Positions 21,965-30,607 of a DNA stretch of 64,000 nt are shown piece by piece (position 1 is the stretch's first letter; each line of letters starts with the position of its first letter). The DNA is from Phenylobacterium montanum. GTDB taxonomy: Bacteria; Pseudomonadota; Alphaproteobacteria; Caulobacterales; Caulobacteraceae. The stretch lies in assembly GCF_018135625.1 (NCBI RefSeq), contig NZ_CP073078.1:930001-994000 (forward strand), in the 5' to 3' direction. The notes under the pieces are model-generated. The model was not told the origin of the DNA and made no database searches. It was given only the letters and a program-made list of their open reading frames with translations. Position numbers and translations under genes: made by a program.

Positions 21965-22450
21965 TCAGCCCGGCTCGACGCCGACGATCTCGACCTCGGC
22001 CCCGGCGACCTCGGCGGTGTCGCCGACGCCCTTGCCCAGCACGGCCTTGGCCAGGGGCGCAATGTAGGAGATGGCGCCCAGGGCCGGATCGGCCTCGTCC
22101 TCGCCGACGATACGGAAGGCCTGGCGGCGGCCGTCCTCGCGCTCCAGCACCACCTTGCGGCCGAACAGCACCTGGTCGGCCGGCCCTTGCGGCTCGGTCA
22201 GCTGCGCCGAGGCGCGGCGGGCCTGGAAGTAGCGCAGGTCGCGGGTGGCCCGGGCCATGGCGGTGCGGTCGGCGCTGACCCCGCCCTCGGACTGGGCGGC
22301 GGCATAGGCGGCGCGCGCCTCGGCCAGGGCGGCGTCCAGGGCGGCCAGACCTTTGGCGGTGACCAGGTTCGGGTGGGACGAGATGGGGCGGTCAGGCAGG
22401 TTGACGGCGGCCGCTTCGCTGTCTTCCTCGCGGGTGAAGGCGACGCTCAT
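21965..22450 (-). CDS. GreA/GreB-family transcription elongation factor-like protein
   Basis: A 161-residue protein. The N-terminal half (VTAKGLAALDAALAEARAAY and onwards) should form the coiled-coil that enters the RNA polymerase secondary channel. The C-terminal half is the FKBP-like domain with VVLEREDGRRQAFRIVGEDE, ISYIAPLAKAVLGKGVGD and EVEIVGVEPG. GreA/GreB rescue backtracked polymerase by transcript cleavage. Here the coiled-coil tip reads SEGGVSADRTAMA rather than the classic acidic pair, so cleavage activity is uncertain and a regulatory role is possible. The start is the ATG at 22450, not an in-frame codon 18 bases upstream. Confidence 0.8.
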   Translation of the reverse strand: MSVAFTREEDSEAAAVNLPDRPISSHPNLVTAKGLAALDAALAEARAAYAAAQSEGGVSADRTAMARATRDLRYFQARRASAQLTEPQGPADQVLFGRKVVLEREDGRRQAFRIVGEDEADPALGAISYIAPLAKAVLGKGVGDTAEVAGAEVEIVGVEPG

Positions 22451-22622
22451 TTGATCCGTACTCGGCAAGGCGGCGGACCAGCGCCGCCGCTCATCTCAGA
22501 TGGGCCTGGGGCCGGCCCAGGTCAAATGCTTACGCCACGGAACGGTCGCCTCCGGCGTTGACCCCCGCGGCCATCGCCCCCACCTTGGCCCTGGGGATGT
22601 TCTGCGGGGCTGGAGTTCTGGT

Positions 22623-23924
22623 GTGACGACAACGGCGACGGGATCGGCCGCGGCGGGGCCTGACGCGCCCGCGGCGCCCGCCATTTTGAAGCGGCACGTC
22701 GGCGCGGCCGTGATCGGCAACGCGCTGGAATTCTACGACTTCACCACCTTCACCTTCTTCGCCGGCCATATCGGCCGCGCCTTCTTCCCCTCGGCCAACG
22801 CGATGGACAGCCTGCTCTGGTCGCTGGCCACCTTCGGGGTCGGGTTCTCGACCCGGCCGCTGGGCGCCATCGTGATCGGCCATATCGGCGACCGACATGG
22901 GCGCAAGCCGGCCATGCTGATCAGCTTCGCCCTGATGGGGCTCGCCATCCTGGCCATGGCGCTCTGCCCCTCCTACGCCGCCATCGGGCCGGCGGCGCCG
23001 GTGCTGATCGTGCTGATCCGGCTGGTGCAGGGCTTCGCCCTCGGCGGCGAGGTCGGCCCGTCCACCGCCTTCCTGCTCGAGGCGGCGCCGCCGCAGCACC
23101 GCGGGCTCTATACCGCCATGCAGTCGGTCAGCCAGAACATCGCCGCCCTGGTCGCCGGCCTGGTCGGCATGGGCCTGGCCAGCCTGCTCAGCGAGGCGCA
23201 GCTGGGCGATTTCGGCTGGCGTATCGCGCTCGGCCTCGGCGCGGTGGTGCTGCCGTTCGGCCTGATGATCCGCCGCACCCTGCCCGAGACCCTGCACCAT
23301 TACGAGCCGCCCAGCGTCATCCACCGGGAATCCGACGGCTTTCAGTGGCGGGTGATCCTGTGCAGCATGGCCATGCTCGTGGGCGGCACGGTGGCGACCT
23401 ACATCCAGAGCTACCTGACCACCTACGCCCACGAAATCCTGCACATGACGACCAGCGTCGCCTTCAGCGCGCCGATCGTCTACGGCGTGGTCGGCATAGG
23501 GGCGAACCTCGTGGGCGGGGTGCTGTCGGACCGCGTCGGCCGCCGGCCGCTGATCGCGCTCCCGCGGATCGTGTTCCTGCTCGCCGTCCTGCCCTCCTTC
23601 TGGCTGCTCGACCGCCACAGGGACGCCATGACCCTGGTGCTGATCACCCTGGTGATCACGGTCTGCGCCTCGACCAGCGGCGGGGCGATCATGAGTTCGA
23701 TCACGGAGTCGATCCGCAAGTCCGACCGTTCGCGCACCTTGGCCATCGCCTATGCGGTCACCATCGCCCTCTTCGGCGGCACCACCCAGTTCGTGGCCAC
23801 CTGGCTGATCGCCGCCACCCACGACAACCTCAGCCCCGCCTACTTCTGCATGGTGGCGACGGCGATCGGGATCGTGGGCGCGCTGGCGATCCGGGAGTCG
23901 GCGCCGGCGAAGGTGGGGGCTTGA
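22623..23924 (+). CDS. MFS transporter, metabolite:H+ symporter (MHS) type
   Basis: A 433-residue membrane protein with about twelve hydrophobic segments. The MHS opening HVGAAVIGNALEFYDFTTFT is present, as is the MFS loop motif GHIGDRHGRKPAM between helices 2 and 3, repeated in the second half as GGVLSDRVGRRPLIALPR. RLVQGFALGGEVGPSTAFLLE marks helix 4-5. Citrate, dicarboxylate and sugar-acid carriers belong to this branch; the substrate is not readable. The GTG at 22623 is preferred because GGAG lies seven bases before it and the protein then starts just ahead of the first membrane segment. It is divergent from the GreA/GreB-family gene. Confidence 0.87.
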   Translation: MTTTATGSAAAGPDAPAAPAILKRHVGAAVIGNALEFYDFTTFTFFAGHIGRAFFPSANAMDSLLWSLATFGVGFSTRPLGAIVIGHIGDRHGRKPAMLISFALMGLAILAMALCPSYAAIGPAAPVLIVLIRLVQGFALGGEVGPSTAFLLEAAPPQHRGLYTAMQSVSQNIAALVAGLVGMGLASLLSEAQLGDFGWRIALGLGAVVLPFGLMIRRTLPETLHHYEPPSVIHRESDGFQWRVILCSMAMLVGGTVATYIQSYLTTYAHEILHMTTSVAFSAPIVYGVVGIGANLVGGVLSDRVGRRPLIALPRIVFLLAVLPSFWLLDRHRDAMTLVLITLVITVCASTSGGAIMSSITESIRKSDRSRTLAIAYAVTIALFGGTTQFVATWLIAATHDNLSPAYFCMVATAIGIVGALAIRESAPAKVGA

Positions 23925-24132
23925 GGTGAAGATATAGGGGGCGCCGACTGCACGCTCCTCTCCTGGGCCGGGCGTCCGCTTCCGGCGCGGGAGCTATCGC
24001 CCCGAACGGACTCTTGTGGCGCAGCGCAGCGCAAGAGATCATGACTATTCACGCTGCGCCGGCGCCGCGTATCTCAGGCCATGCAAGGTGCAGTTCGTAG
24101 GGGTGGATCAACGACAGGAGCCGACGAGGAAC

Positions 24133-24546
24133 ATGCGCGCGATCATGCTTGGCCTGCTGGCCGCTCTACTGGCCGGAGCCGCAAGGGCCGACGACAAAGC
24201 GGATATCCAGGCGCTGAACGACCAGTTTTCGGCCGCCGCCAACCGCGGGGACGGCGCCGGGATGGCGGCGCTCTATGCGCCCGACGCCCTGATGCTTCCG
24301 CCCGACAACAGCCTCGTGTCCGGCCCGGCGATCGGCCCCTATCTCGCCAGCTTCGAAAAGAGCGTCAGCAACCTGAAGCTGATCACGACCGACGTGGTGC
24401 GCCTGTCGCCGGACTATATCCGTGAGGTCGGGACCGCGAGCTTCGACACGCGCGGGGACAAGCCCGTCACCGTGAAGGCGACCTATGTGGTGGTCTGGAA
24501 GCGGGTCGGCGGCGCCTGGAAGCTGTGGACCGACATTTTCCACTGA
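24133..24546 (+). CDS. Small secreted NTF2/SnoaL-like (DUF4440-type) protein
   Basis: A 137-residue protein with a signal peptide (MRAIMLGLLAALLAGAARAD) and a single SnoaL/DUF4440-like fold: ADIQALNDQFSAAANRGDGA, ALYAPDALMLPPDN and a C-terminal VWKRVGGAWKLWTDIFH. These domains serve as ligand-binding or small-molecule-modifying modules, and the role here is unknown. The ATG at 24133 has AGGA close upstream and begins the signal peptide. It stands alone, with about 200 bases before it and 300 after. Confidence 0.82.
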   Translation: MRAIMLGLLAALLAGAARADDKADIQALNDQFSAAANRGDGAGMAALYAPDALMLPPDNSLVSGPAIGPYLASFEKSVSNLKLITTDVVRLSPDYIREVGTASFDTRGDKPVTVKATYVVVWKRVGGAWKLWTDIFH

Positions 24547-24856
24547 CGTCAAAGGTCCGGCGGCGAACAAGGCCGGCGACCAGATTCACTGGAGCGCTCG
24601 CTCCCCCAAACCCTGCCCCGCCCGACCCTGCCGGGAGTCCGCTTCATTCCGCGCCACACCGCGGCGCCCGGCCTCGGCTTCGTTGAATCGGATCTTTGCG
24701 AGTGGCGGCGTACACCGGACCTGTCGCCGCTCGCTGCGGGGCTGGGTTGATGCGGAACGCAACCGCGCTATTCGACGCTTTGCAGCAGGCTCAAGAACGG
24801 CAAAAATTGGCGCCGAGCGGGCCATTGCAAGGTCACGGCGAAGACGCCTGTCGGCG
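24547..24856. other. Intergenic stretch with no recognisable gene
   Basis: About 310 bases between two convergent genes. Short open frames exist on both strands, but none shows a family motif, ribosome-binding site or signal peptide. Apart from a small hairpin at its right end I see nothing in it. Confidence 0.5.
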
Positions 24857-24858
24857 TC
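24839..24858 (-). terminator. Short hairpin at the 3' end of the SDR gene
   Basis: GACGCC (24843-24848) and GGCGTC (24853-24858) form a perfect six-base stem with a four-base loop overlapping the SDR stop codon. On the minus strand it is followed only by TTCG, so a rho-independent terminator is possible but weak. Confidence 0.3.
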
Positions 24859-25570
24859 ACCAAGGCACCGTATCGCCATTGCGATCCAGGAACCGCAATC
24901 CTGGACGCCCCTGCTGTGCGGCGAGCACATCGACAATCTGCGGCATGACTTCTTCGACGCCGAACGGCGCGCCCGGACCGCCCAGCTCCGTGCGTATCCA
25001 GCCGGGCGCCATCAGAACGATCGCCCGCCCTTCCCCAGCGTGCCGGCCAGCATAGCTGGACATGGACTGGTTCAGGGCCGCCTTGCTGGCGCGGTAAACG
25101 TCGTTTGCGCCGCTGGCGTTGTTGGCGATGCTGCCTTGCCCCGAAGACATGACGCCGATGACACCGCCGGGGCGGGCCAGGACGCCAAGGTGTTCGACAG
25201 CGCGCATGACGCCGAGAACGTTGGTGAGCATGACATTGACGAACTCCTCCGTGGAAACGTCCGCCATCGTGTCCGAGGGTGTTCGATTGACGATCCCCCC
25301 GTTGATGAAGACGATATCGAACAGCCTGCCCGAAAGGCGATCGCGCAGACTCCGAATCTGATCGTGGTCGGTCATGTCGAGCATCTCGACCTCGACCTTG
25401 TCGGGTCGCTCGGCCGCAAGGGCGTGCAGCGGGGTTTTGGCCGCTCGCACGGCGCCCACCACGCTCCATCCTCTTGTCGCGAACTCAGCCGCCATCGCAC
25501 GGCCCAGCCCGCGCGAAGCGCCGACGATGAGGATCGACTTCCCGGCGCCTGTTGACGCTGAATTGCTCAC
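24857..25570 (-). CDS. Short-chain dehydrogenase/reductase
   Basis: A 237-residue classical SDR. It has the cofactor motif ILIVGASRGLGRAMAAEF, VFINGGIVNR in place of the usual NNAG, a Ser in GVMSSGQGSIAN, and the catalytic YRASK. LMAPGWIRTELGG follows. The CsgA/sniffer-like branch fits best (short, with an APGWxxT motif). The GTG at 25570 is chosen because AAAGG lies about eight bases upstream; the ATG at 25603 would add eleven residues. The substrate is unknown. It diverges from the acyltransferase gene. Confidence 0.83.
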   Translation of the reverse strand: MSNSASTGAGKSILIVGASRGLGRAMAAEFATRGWSVVGAVRAAKTPLHALAAERPDKVEVEMLDMTDHDQIRSLRDRLSGRLFDIVFINGGIVNRTPSDTMADVSTEEFVNVMLTNVLGVMRAVEHLGVLARPGGVIGVMSSGQGSIANNASGANDVYRASKAALNQSMSSYAGRHAGEGRAIVLMAPGWIRTELGGPGAPFGVEEVMPQIVDVLAAQQGRPGLRFLDRNGDTVPW

Positions 25571-25764
25571 GCTCAGACCTTTCGCGACTGCTGAGCCGAG
25601 CATATGAGCCGCCGGCCGGCGCCGCCAGACGTCCGGATTCTGCGGCGCGATCAACGGGAGCAACGGGCGCATCTGGGTCCGTCGCGGCGATGCTATCCTG
25701 GCTTCGGATAGGCCTTCATCTCCCATCCGTTGCGGCCTGCGATCGTTGTCAGTAGCTTGGCTTT

Positions 25765-26922
25765 ATGACCAGCGTCCTGACGAGCCACGCCCATAGTCCC
25801 GAGCGCGCCGCCGGGCCGGACCTCACCGCCCAGGGCAAGCCGCACTATGAGGTGCTGGATGGCTTGCGGGGCACGGCGGCGGTGATGGTGGTGCTGTTTC
25901 ACATCATGGGCATGCCGATCAGCTGGACCGACAAGGGCCAGGGGCTGCACCACGCGGCGATGGCGGTCGATTTCTTTTTCGGCCTGTCGGGCTTCGTGGT
26001 CGCCTATGCCTATGACGGGCGCTGGGGGACCATGTCCGTCCGCGAGTTCGTCGCCATTCGCCTGGTTCGCCTGCACCCGCTGGTGCTGCTAGGGGCTGTG
26101 CTGGGGTTGGCCAGCTTCCTGATCGATCCGTTCGCCGCCAACCAGAAGCTGATCGCACTACCGGTGGTGCTGGGCGACTTCGCCCTGGCCTGCCTGCTGC
26201 TGCCACACCCGCCCCTGCCCAACCGCTGGACCGACACCCACAGCCTCAACTCGCCGGCCTGGTCGCTGCTGCAGGAATATGTAGGCAACCTGGCCTACGC
26301 CCTGGTGTTGCGGCGGCTGGGGACGCAGGCCCTTGGGGTCGTGGCCGCCGTGGCCGCGGCGGCGCTGCTGAGCGTGCTGTGGCGCTCGAACTCGATCGAT
26401 CTCGGCTCGGACTGGACGACATTCTGGATCGCGCCGACGCGGATGACCTTCTCGTTCACCATGGGCCTGTGGCTCTACCGGGTGCGCGAGCAGGCGCCGG
26501 CGGTTCGGCTGGGCTGGGGCGTGCTGAGCGTGATCCTGGTCCTGATCTTCGCCACGCCGCTGGTCCCGCGGTCGATCCCTCACGGCAACGGCCTGTTCGA
26601 GGCTCTCGTCGCCATGCTGCTGTTCCCCGCGATCATCCTTTGCGGCGCCCATTCCGAGATCGGCCGGGCCGAGATGGCGCTGTGCAAGTTCGCGGGCCGG
26701 ATCTCCTATCCGATCTACATCCTGCACTATCCCTTCCTGCTGATTTACATGAATTTTGTCACCTTCCGCAAACCGCCCGCCCCGGTCGCCCACCTGGTTG
26801 CGGCCGCCGCGTTCGCACTGGTGGTGGCGGTCGCCTGGGCGGCGCTGAAGCTCTACGACGAGCCTGTGCGGCGCTGGCTGAAGGGCGCGAGGGCGCCCGG
26901 GGCGGCCGTCCAGAACGCCTGA
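25765..26922 (+). CDS. Acyltransferase family 3 (OafA/YrhL-like) membrane protein
   Basis: A 385-residue integral membrane protein with about ten hydrophobic segments. It shows the family entry YEVLDGLRGTAAVMVVLFHI with the essential His, AVDFFFGLSGFVVAYAY, and the Arg-rich cytoplasmic turn IRLVRLHPLVLLG. YPIYILHYPFLLIYM lies near the C-terminus. These enzymes O-acylate surface sugars such as O-antigen, capsule or exopolysaccharide, or other exported molecules. With the capsule and mannose genes elsewhere in the window a polysaccharide target is plausible, but unproven. Confidence 0.88.
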   Translation: MTSVLTSHAHSPERAAGPDLTAQGKPHYEVLDGLRGTAAVMVVLFHIMGMPISWTDKGQGLHHAAMAVDFFFGLSGFVVAYAYDGRWGTMSVREFVAIRLVRLHPLVLLGAVLGLASFLIDPFAANQKLIALPVVLGDFALACLLLPHPPLPNRWTDTHSLNSPAWSLLQEYVGNLAYALVLRRLGTQALGVVAAVAAAALLSVLWRSNSIDLGSDWTTFWIAPTRMTFSFTMGLWLYRVREQAPAVRLGWGVLSVILVLIFATPLVPRSIPHGNGLFEALVAMLLFPAIILCGAHSEIGRAEMALCKFAGRISYPIYILHYPFLLIYMNFVTFRKPPAPVAHLVAAAAFALVVAVAWAALKLYDEPVRRWLKGARAPGAAVQNA

Positions 26923-26949
26923 CGCGGGCGCGGAGGCGTTGGGGCCAGC

Positions 26950-26984
26950 TTGACAAATCCATGGAATAATGTTCCTATTTGTCA
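26950..26984 (+). promoter_or_regulatory. Promoter with a TGACAAAT...ATTTGTCA dyad, possibly giving a leaderless transcript
   Basis: A perfect TTGACA -35 box (26950-26955) is followed, after 17 bases, by TCCTAT as a weak -10. TGACAAAT (26951-26958) and ATTTGTCA (26977-26984) are a perfect eight-base inverted repeat spanning the whole promoter. The predicted transcript start is only about four bases before the ATG at 26989, and there is no Shine-Dalgarno sequence. A GTTC element at 26971 recalls half of an alphaproteobacterial LexA box, but the second GTTC is absent. Confidence 0.5.
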
Positions 26985-26988
26985 CATC

Positions 26989-27657
26989 ATGCATCAGCCC
27001 GAACCCTCCGACTTCGACGACGCCTGCGCGGCGGACCCCGTGTCCGTGGCGGCGATGGCGCGTGGGGTGGCGGAGCGGCAGGTGGCGTTTCTGGATCGGC
27101 TGGCCGAGGCGGGGACGCGGATGGCCGAGGCCCTGGCGCAAAGGACCGTCGAGGACGCGGCGGGCGGCAAGGATGTCGAGGGGCTGGACCGGGCGTTCCA
27201 AAAAGTCACCCGGGCGGTGCGGCTGACGCTCGCCTTGCAGACCAAGGCGATCAAGGACCTGGCGGCGCTGGAGGCTGGGCAGGCGCCCGCGGCTGCCGTT
27301 GCGGCGGTGGCGGCGGAAGACCCGCTGGAGCGGCGTCGGCGGCGGATCGCGCGGATCGTGAACCGGGTGGTGGCGGACGACGAGGCCACAGCCTGGAAGG
27401 CCGAGCGCCTCTGCGGCCGGGTCTGGGAGCGGCTTTCCGACGAAGACATCTACGGCGATGTGCTCTCCAAGCCGATCGGCGTGGTGATCGAGATGATCTG
27501 CCGGGACCTGCAGATCCCGGTGAATTGGGTGCATCTGGCCAGGGAGGCCTGGGCCGTCGAGGAGACGGCGAGCGGCGATGAGACTTCGCCGTTCGTGGCG
27601 CCGGATGGGGCCTATGTGCGGCTGTTCAGGCCGCCGCCTATGGCTGGGGCGCCGTGA
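26989..27657 (+). CDS. Unknown protein, Ala/Arg-rich, helical
   Basis: I do not recognise a family. The 222-residue product is rich in Ala, Arg and Glu and should be mostly helical. It has RQVAFLDRLAEAGTRMAEAL early, a basic run LERRRRRIARIVNRVV near residue 110, and a better-defined C-terminal half, AERLCGRVWERLSDEDIYGD followed by PIGVVIEMICRDLQIPVNWV. No signal peptide or membrane segment is present. The basic cluster could contact nucleic acid, but no helix-turn-helix is evident. The start at 26989 follows directly on the dyad/promoter; a TTG at 26950 lies inside the -35 box and is unlikely. Codon use looks native. Confidence 0.7.
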   Translation: MHQPEPSDFDDACAADPVSVAAMARGVAERQVAFLDRLAEAGTRMAEALAQRTVEDAAGGKDVEGLDRAFQKVTRAVRLTLALQTKAIKDLAALEAGQAPAAAVAAVAAEDPLERRRRRIARIVNRVVADDEATAWKAERLCGRVWERLSDEDIYGDVLSKPIGVVIEMICRDLQIPVNWVHLAREAWAVEETASGDETSPFVAPDGAYVRLFRPPPMAGAP

Positions 27658-27660
27658 AAA

Positions 27661-27812
27661 AGTCCCTTCTCCCATGGGGAGAAGGAGGGGCCCGTTCGCG
27701 CCAGCGAATGGGAGGTTGAGGGGGTACGGCCTCTCAGATTTATCCTGAACCAGCGAAACCCCTCACCCTCCCACGGCTTCGCCGCGGGCCCCTCCCTCTC
27801 CCTCTGGGAGCG
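27661..27812. repeat. Pair of inverted REP-like intergenic repeats
   Basis: Copy A (about 27668-27726) and copy B (about 27757-27812) are recognisably the same element of roughly 55-60 bases in opposite orientation. Both contain CTCCCA(T/G)-GGGAGA, GGAGGGGCCCG, a short palindromic insert and TGGGAGG-TGAGGGG. Each copy is itself partly self-complementary. The pair fills the gap between two convergent genes, where it could stop transcription from both sides. The C/G-run composition is unlike coding DNA and suggests a mobile, genome-wide REP/MITE family. Confidence 0.75.
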
Positions 27813-27831
27813 GTGTTCCGTGCGTGCGCCC

Positions 27832-29970
27832 TCAGTCCACCCCGACCAGCCCCGTCGCTTCGGCGTCGTTCGCACCGGCCCAGCGGTTCAGCACGTCCAG
27901 CAGGGCGGCCGGGCTGATCGGCTTGCCGATATGGTCGTTCATGCCGGCTTCGAGGCAGCGGGCGATCTGGTCGGGCAGGACGTTGGCGGTCATGGCGATG
28001 ATGGGCAGGTTGGCTGCGTGCGCCAGGCTCATGGCGCGGATGCGGCGGGTGGCGGTCAGGCCGTCCATGCCCGGCATCTGCACGTCCATCAGCACCAGGT
28101 CGTACCGGCCTTCGCGGATGCGATCCAAGGCCTCCAGCCCGTTCTCGGCGGTGACCACCTCGACGTCGAAGGGGGCGAGGATGGCCAGGACCAGCTCGCG
28201 ATTGACCTCGACGTCCTCGACCAGCAGCAGCCGCAGGGCGCGGTCGGGCGCAGCCGGCGCTGGCTCTTGCCGTGCGGCGACATCGGCGGGATCGGCCAGG
28301 GGCAAGGTCAGTTCGAACCAGAAGGTCGCCCCCCTGCCCTCCTCGCTGTCGACGCCGATCCGCCCGCCCATCATCTCGACGATGCGCTTGGAGATGGCCA
28401 GGCCCAGGCCGGTGCCGCCGAAGCGACGAGCGATAGAGGCGTCGGCCTGGGAGAAGCGCTCGAAAAGGACGTCCATCTGCTCGGCGGCGATGCCGACCCC
28501 GGTGTCGGCGACCTCGACCCGCAGCGTGGCCTCGCCCCCCACAGCCTCGGCCTGGACCCGGACGGTGATCCCGCCGCGGGCGGTGAACTTGACGGCGTTG
28601 GACAGGAGATTGACCAGCACCTGGCGCAGCCGGCCGGCGTCCCCGCGCAGATGGACCGGGGCCGGGTCGATCTCGACGCTCACCGCCAGGCCCTTGGCCT
28701 CGGCCTGCTGGCGGACCATGTCCACGGTCGCCCCCGCCCACTCGTGCAGCTCGAAGGGCCGCGGCTCCAGCTCCAGGGCGCCGGCCTCGATCTTGGAGAA
28801 GTCGAGCACGCTGTTGATCAACTCCAGGAGGCTGGCGCTGGCCTCATAGACCAGCCGGGCTTGCCTCGCGTCCTGGCCAGTCAGGGTCGGGGAATCGCGC
28901 AGGAGGCCGGAGAAGCCGATGATGGCGTTCAGCGGGGTCCTGAGCTCGTGGGTCATGTTGGCCAGGAAGTCGGCCTTGGCCGTGGCTGCCGCCTCGGCCC
29001 GCTCGCGCGCCTGGACCAGCTCGGCCTCCAGCGCCTTGCGCCGGTCGATGATGCGCGAGACGCTGAGGATGTCGCCCGGCGCGATCGGGTCGTCGTCCGG
29101 CACCCGCTTGAACAGGGTCTCGGCCCAGGTGATCCCGCCATCCTTGCGGATCACGCGATAGTCCAGCTGGCATTCGGGGTTTTCGGGGGTCAGGCCGGCT
29201 ATGGCCGCGCGGACCCGCGGCGCGTCTTCCGGATAGAGGTAGGTGTAGTTGGGGGTGTTCAGCAGGTCATCGACCCTGTGCCCCAGGGCCCGCTCGATGG
29301 AGCGGGAGATGTAGTGGCGCTCGCCATTGGCGCGGCTGAGGGCGATGACGTCGTCGATATTGTCGGCCAGGAAGCGGTATTCCGCCTCGCTGGCGCTGAG
29401 CTGGTCGCGCACCTCGAGGAACTTGCGCCGGGCGGCGAAGGAGGTTCGCGCGCCGCTGGCGATGAAGAGGGCCACCAAAAGCAGGCAGGCGGTGACGATC
29501 AGGCCTTCCGGCCCAGGACGAAACGGCGCCACGGCGCTGGCCGCCAGCATGCCCAGCGCCGGGATCACCCCGCCGACGAAGAAGCCCAGCGGCGACTGGT
29601 AGGCGTAGCACTGGGCGAAGCTGATGATGCCGAGCCAGATTCCGACGCCGCAGATCGCGCTCTCCGGCGTGCGGTTCAGCCAAAGCACCAGGGCCAGGGC
29701 GAACCACCAGCTGTAGCCCAGGGTCATGACGGCGAAGTAGCCCGCCCGGTCGCCCCAGCCGACCGGCTGGTCGAGGAACTGGCGGCGGGTGGCGAACCAG
29801 TTCCAGCCTTCCAGCAGCACGGCGACGGCGCCCCAGCCGAGCGCCAGGCTCCAGTGGGTCAGGGCTCCGCCGATGGCCGCCGCGCCCAGGGTGACGAACA
29901 GGCGCGCGGTCCAGCTGGCGTGTGCGCCGGCGGCGATTTCGTCCATTCTTTCGTCGAGCAGCCGCGCCAT
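27832..29970 (-). CDS. Membrane-bound hybrid histidine kinase (TM-PAS-HisKA-HATPase-REC)
   Basis: A 712-residue sensor kinase. Residues 20-185 contain about six hydrophobic segments without a large periplasmic loop. A PAS domain follows (about 195-310, with YRVIRKDGGITWAETLFKRV). The HisKA box is NMTHELRTPLNAIIGFS with the phospho-acceptor His341. The HATPase shows NLLSNAVKFT, VADTGVGIAAEQ and FGGTGLGLAIS. The C-terminal receiver has Asp629 in LVLMDVQMPGMDG and the late Lys in HIGKPISP. No output domain or DNA-binding partner is adjacent, so it probably feeds a phosphorelay. It converges on the unknown gene across the REP-like pair. Confidence 0.93.
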   Translation of the reverse strand: MARLLDERMDEIAAGAHASWTARLFVTLGAAAIGGALTHWSLALGWGAVAVLLEGWNWFATRRQFLDQPVGWGDRAGYFAVMTLGYSWWFALALVLWLNRTPESAICGVGIWLGIISFAQCYAYQSPLGFFVGGVIPALGMLAASAVAPFRPGPEGLIVTACLLLVALFIASGARTSFAARRKFLEVRDQLSASEAEYRFLADNIDDVIALSRANGERHYISRSIERALGHRVDDLLNTPNYTYLYPEDAPRVRAAIAGLTPENPECQLDYRVIRKDGGITWAETLFKRVPDDDPIAPGDILSVSRIIDRRKALEAELVQARERAEAAATAKADFLANMTHELRTPLNAIIGFSGLLRDSPTLTGQDARQARLVYEASASLLELINSVLDFSKIEAGALELEPRPFELHEWAGATVDMVRQQAEAKGLAVSVEIDPAPVHLRGDAGRLRQVLVNLLSNAVKFTARGGITVRVQAEAVGGEATLRVEVADTGVGIAAEQMDVLFERFSQADASIARRFGGTGLGLAISKRIVEMMGGRIGVDSEEGRGATFWFELTLPLADPADVAARQEPAPAAPDRALRLLLVEDVEVNRELVLAILAPFDVEVVTAENGLEALDRIREGRYDLVLMDVQMPGMDGLTATRRIRAMSLAHAANLPIIAMTANVLPDQIARCLEAGMNDHIGKPISPAALLDVLNRWAGANDAEATGLVGVD

Positions 29971-29976
29971 CGGCGT

Positions 29977-30363
29977 CTAGGGCGCGAAGCTGGAGCGGAT
30001 CTTCACGCCCCAATGCCCGTCCTGCAGCGTCACCACATAGACGGAATCGAAGCCGCCGATCACCGAGCCATCGGCGCGGTAGCGGGTGAAGCGGGTGTCG
30101 AGATGCACCTTGTCCGGCCCGGCGTGGATCACCTCGCGCCGGTCCCAGCCCGAGTGATGCCAATCGGCCAGGGCGCCCTGGTCGAACATGCCGGGATGGT
30201 GATGGCCGGGCTCGATCAGCACCAGGCGGCCGGAGGCCAGGCGCACGCTGGGGAAGTTGAACGTCGCGTCGAAGGCCGCAACGTCGCGGGCGTTGAAGGC
30301 GGCCATGAACTCGTCGAGGCAATTCATAGCCCCGGCGACGGCCTCTGGGTGCGCATGCGGCAC
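29977..30363 (-). CDS. Small NTF2/SnoaL-like protein
   Basis: A 128-residue protein with a single alpha+beta barrel-like pattern: MNCLDEFMAAFNARDVAAFD, ATFNFPSVRLASGRLVLIEP, then DTRFTRYRADGSVIGGFDSV and HWGVKIRSSFAP. This resembles NTF2-like proteins, with no catalytic motif that I can name. The GTG at 30363 is favoured because AGGAGG stands just upstream. Starting at the later ATG (30327) would remove 12 residues; a much longer upstream frame is only read-through. It ends six bases before the kinase gene and may be co-transcribed with it. Confidence 0.75.
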   Translation of the reverse strand: MPHAHPEAVAGAMNCLDEFMAAFNARDVAAFDATFNFPSVRLASGRLVLIEPGHHHPGMFDQGALADWHHSGWDRREVIHAGPDKVHLDTRFTRYRADGSVIGGFDSVYVVTLQDGHWGVKIRSSFAP

Positions 30364-30607
30364 TCGCTCCTCCTGCTCCGGTCCCGCCGCATCGATCTCA
30401 ATCCCGCCGCCGCGCCAATGCAAGCGTGCGGCGCCCCGATACGGCCTGGGTTGCGTCGATCTGGCGCAGCGCCGCAGCCCGTTCACACCGATGAACGACG
30501 CCTGACTCGCAAGGTTCAGAACGCGTTCAGCGCGGCCTTTGCAACATGGCCATCGTTCGGACCGGGGCAGTTCTCGGCCTCGAGCCCCAACTCTAGGATC
30601 AAGTGTC

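Noticed and set aside
24586-24936. Small minus-strand frame in the gap after the NTF2-like gene
   Set aside because: No family features; it runs into the SDR gene in another frame, and nothing supports translation.
26963-26984. Possible LexA (SOS) box before the unknown gene
   Set aside because: Only one GTTC half is present; the second half at the required distance reads TCAC. The larger perfect dyad is a better explanation.
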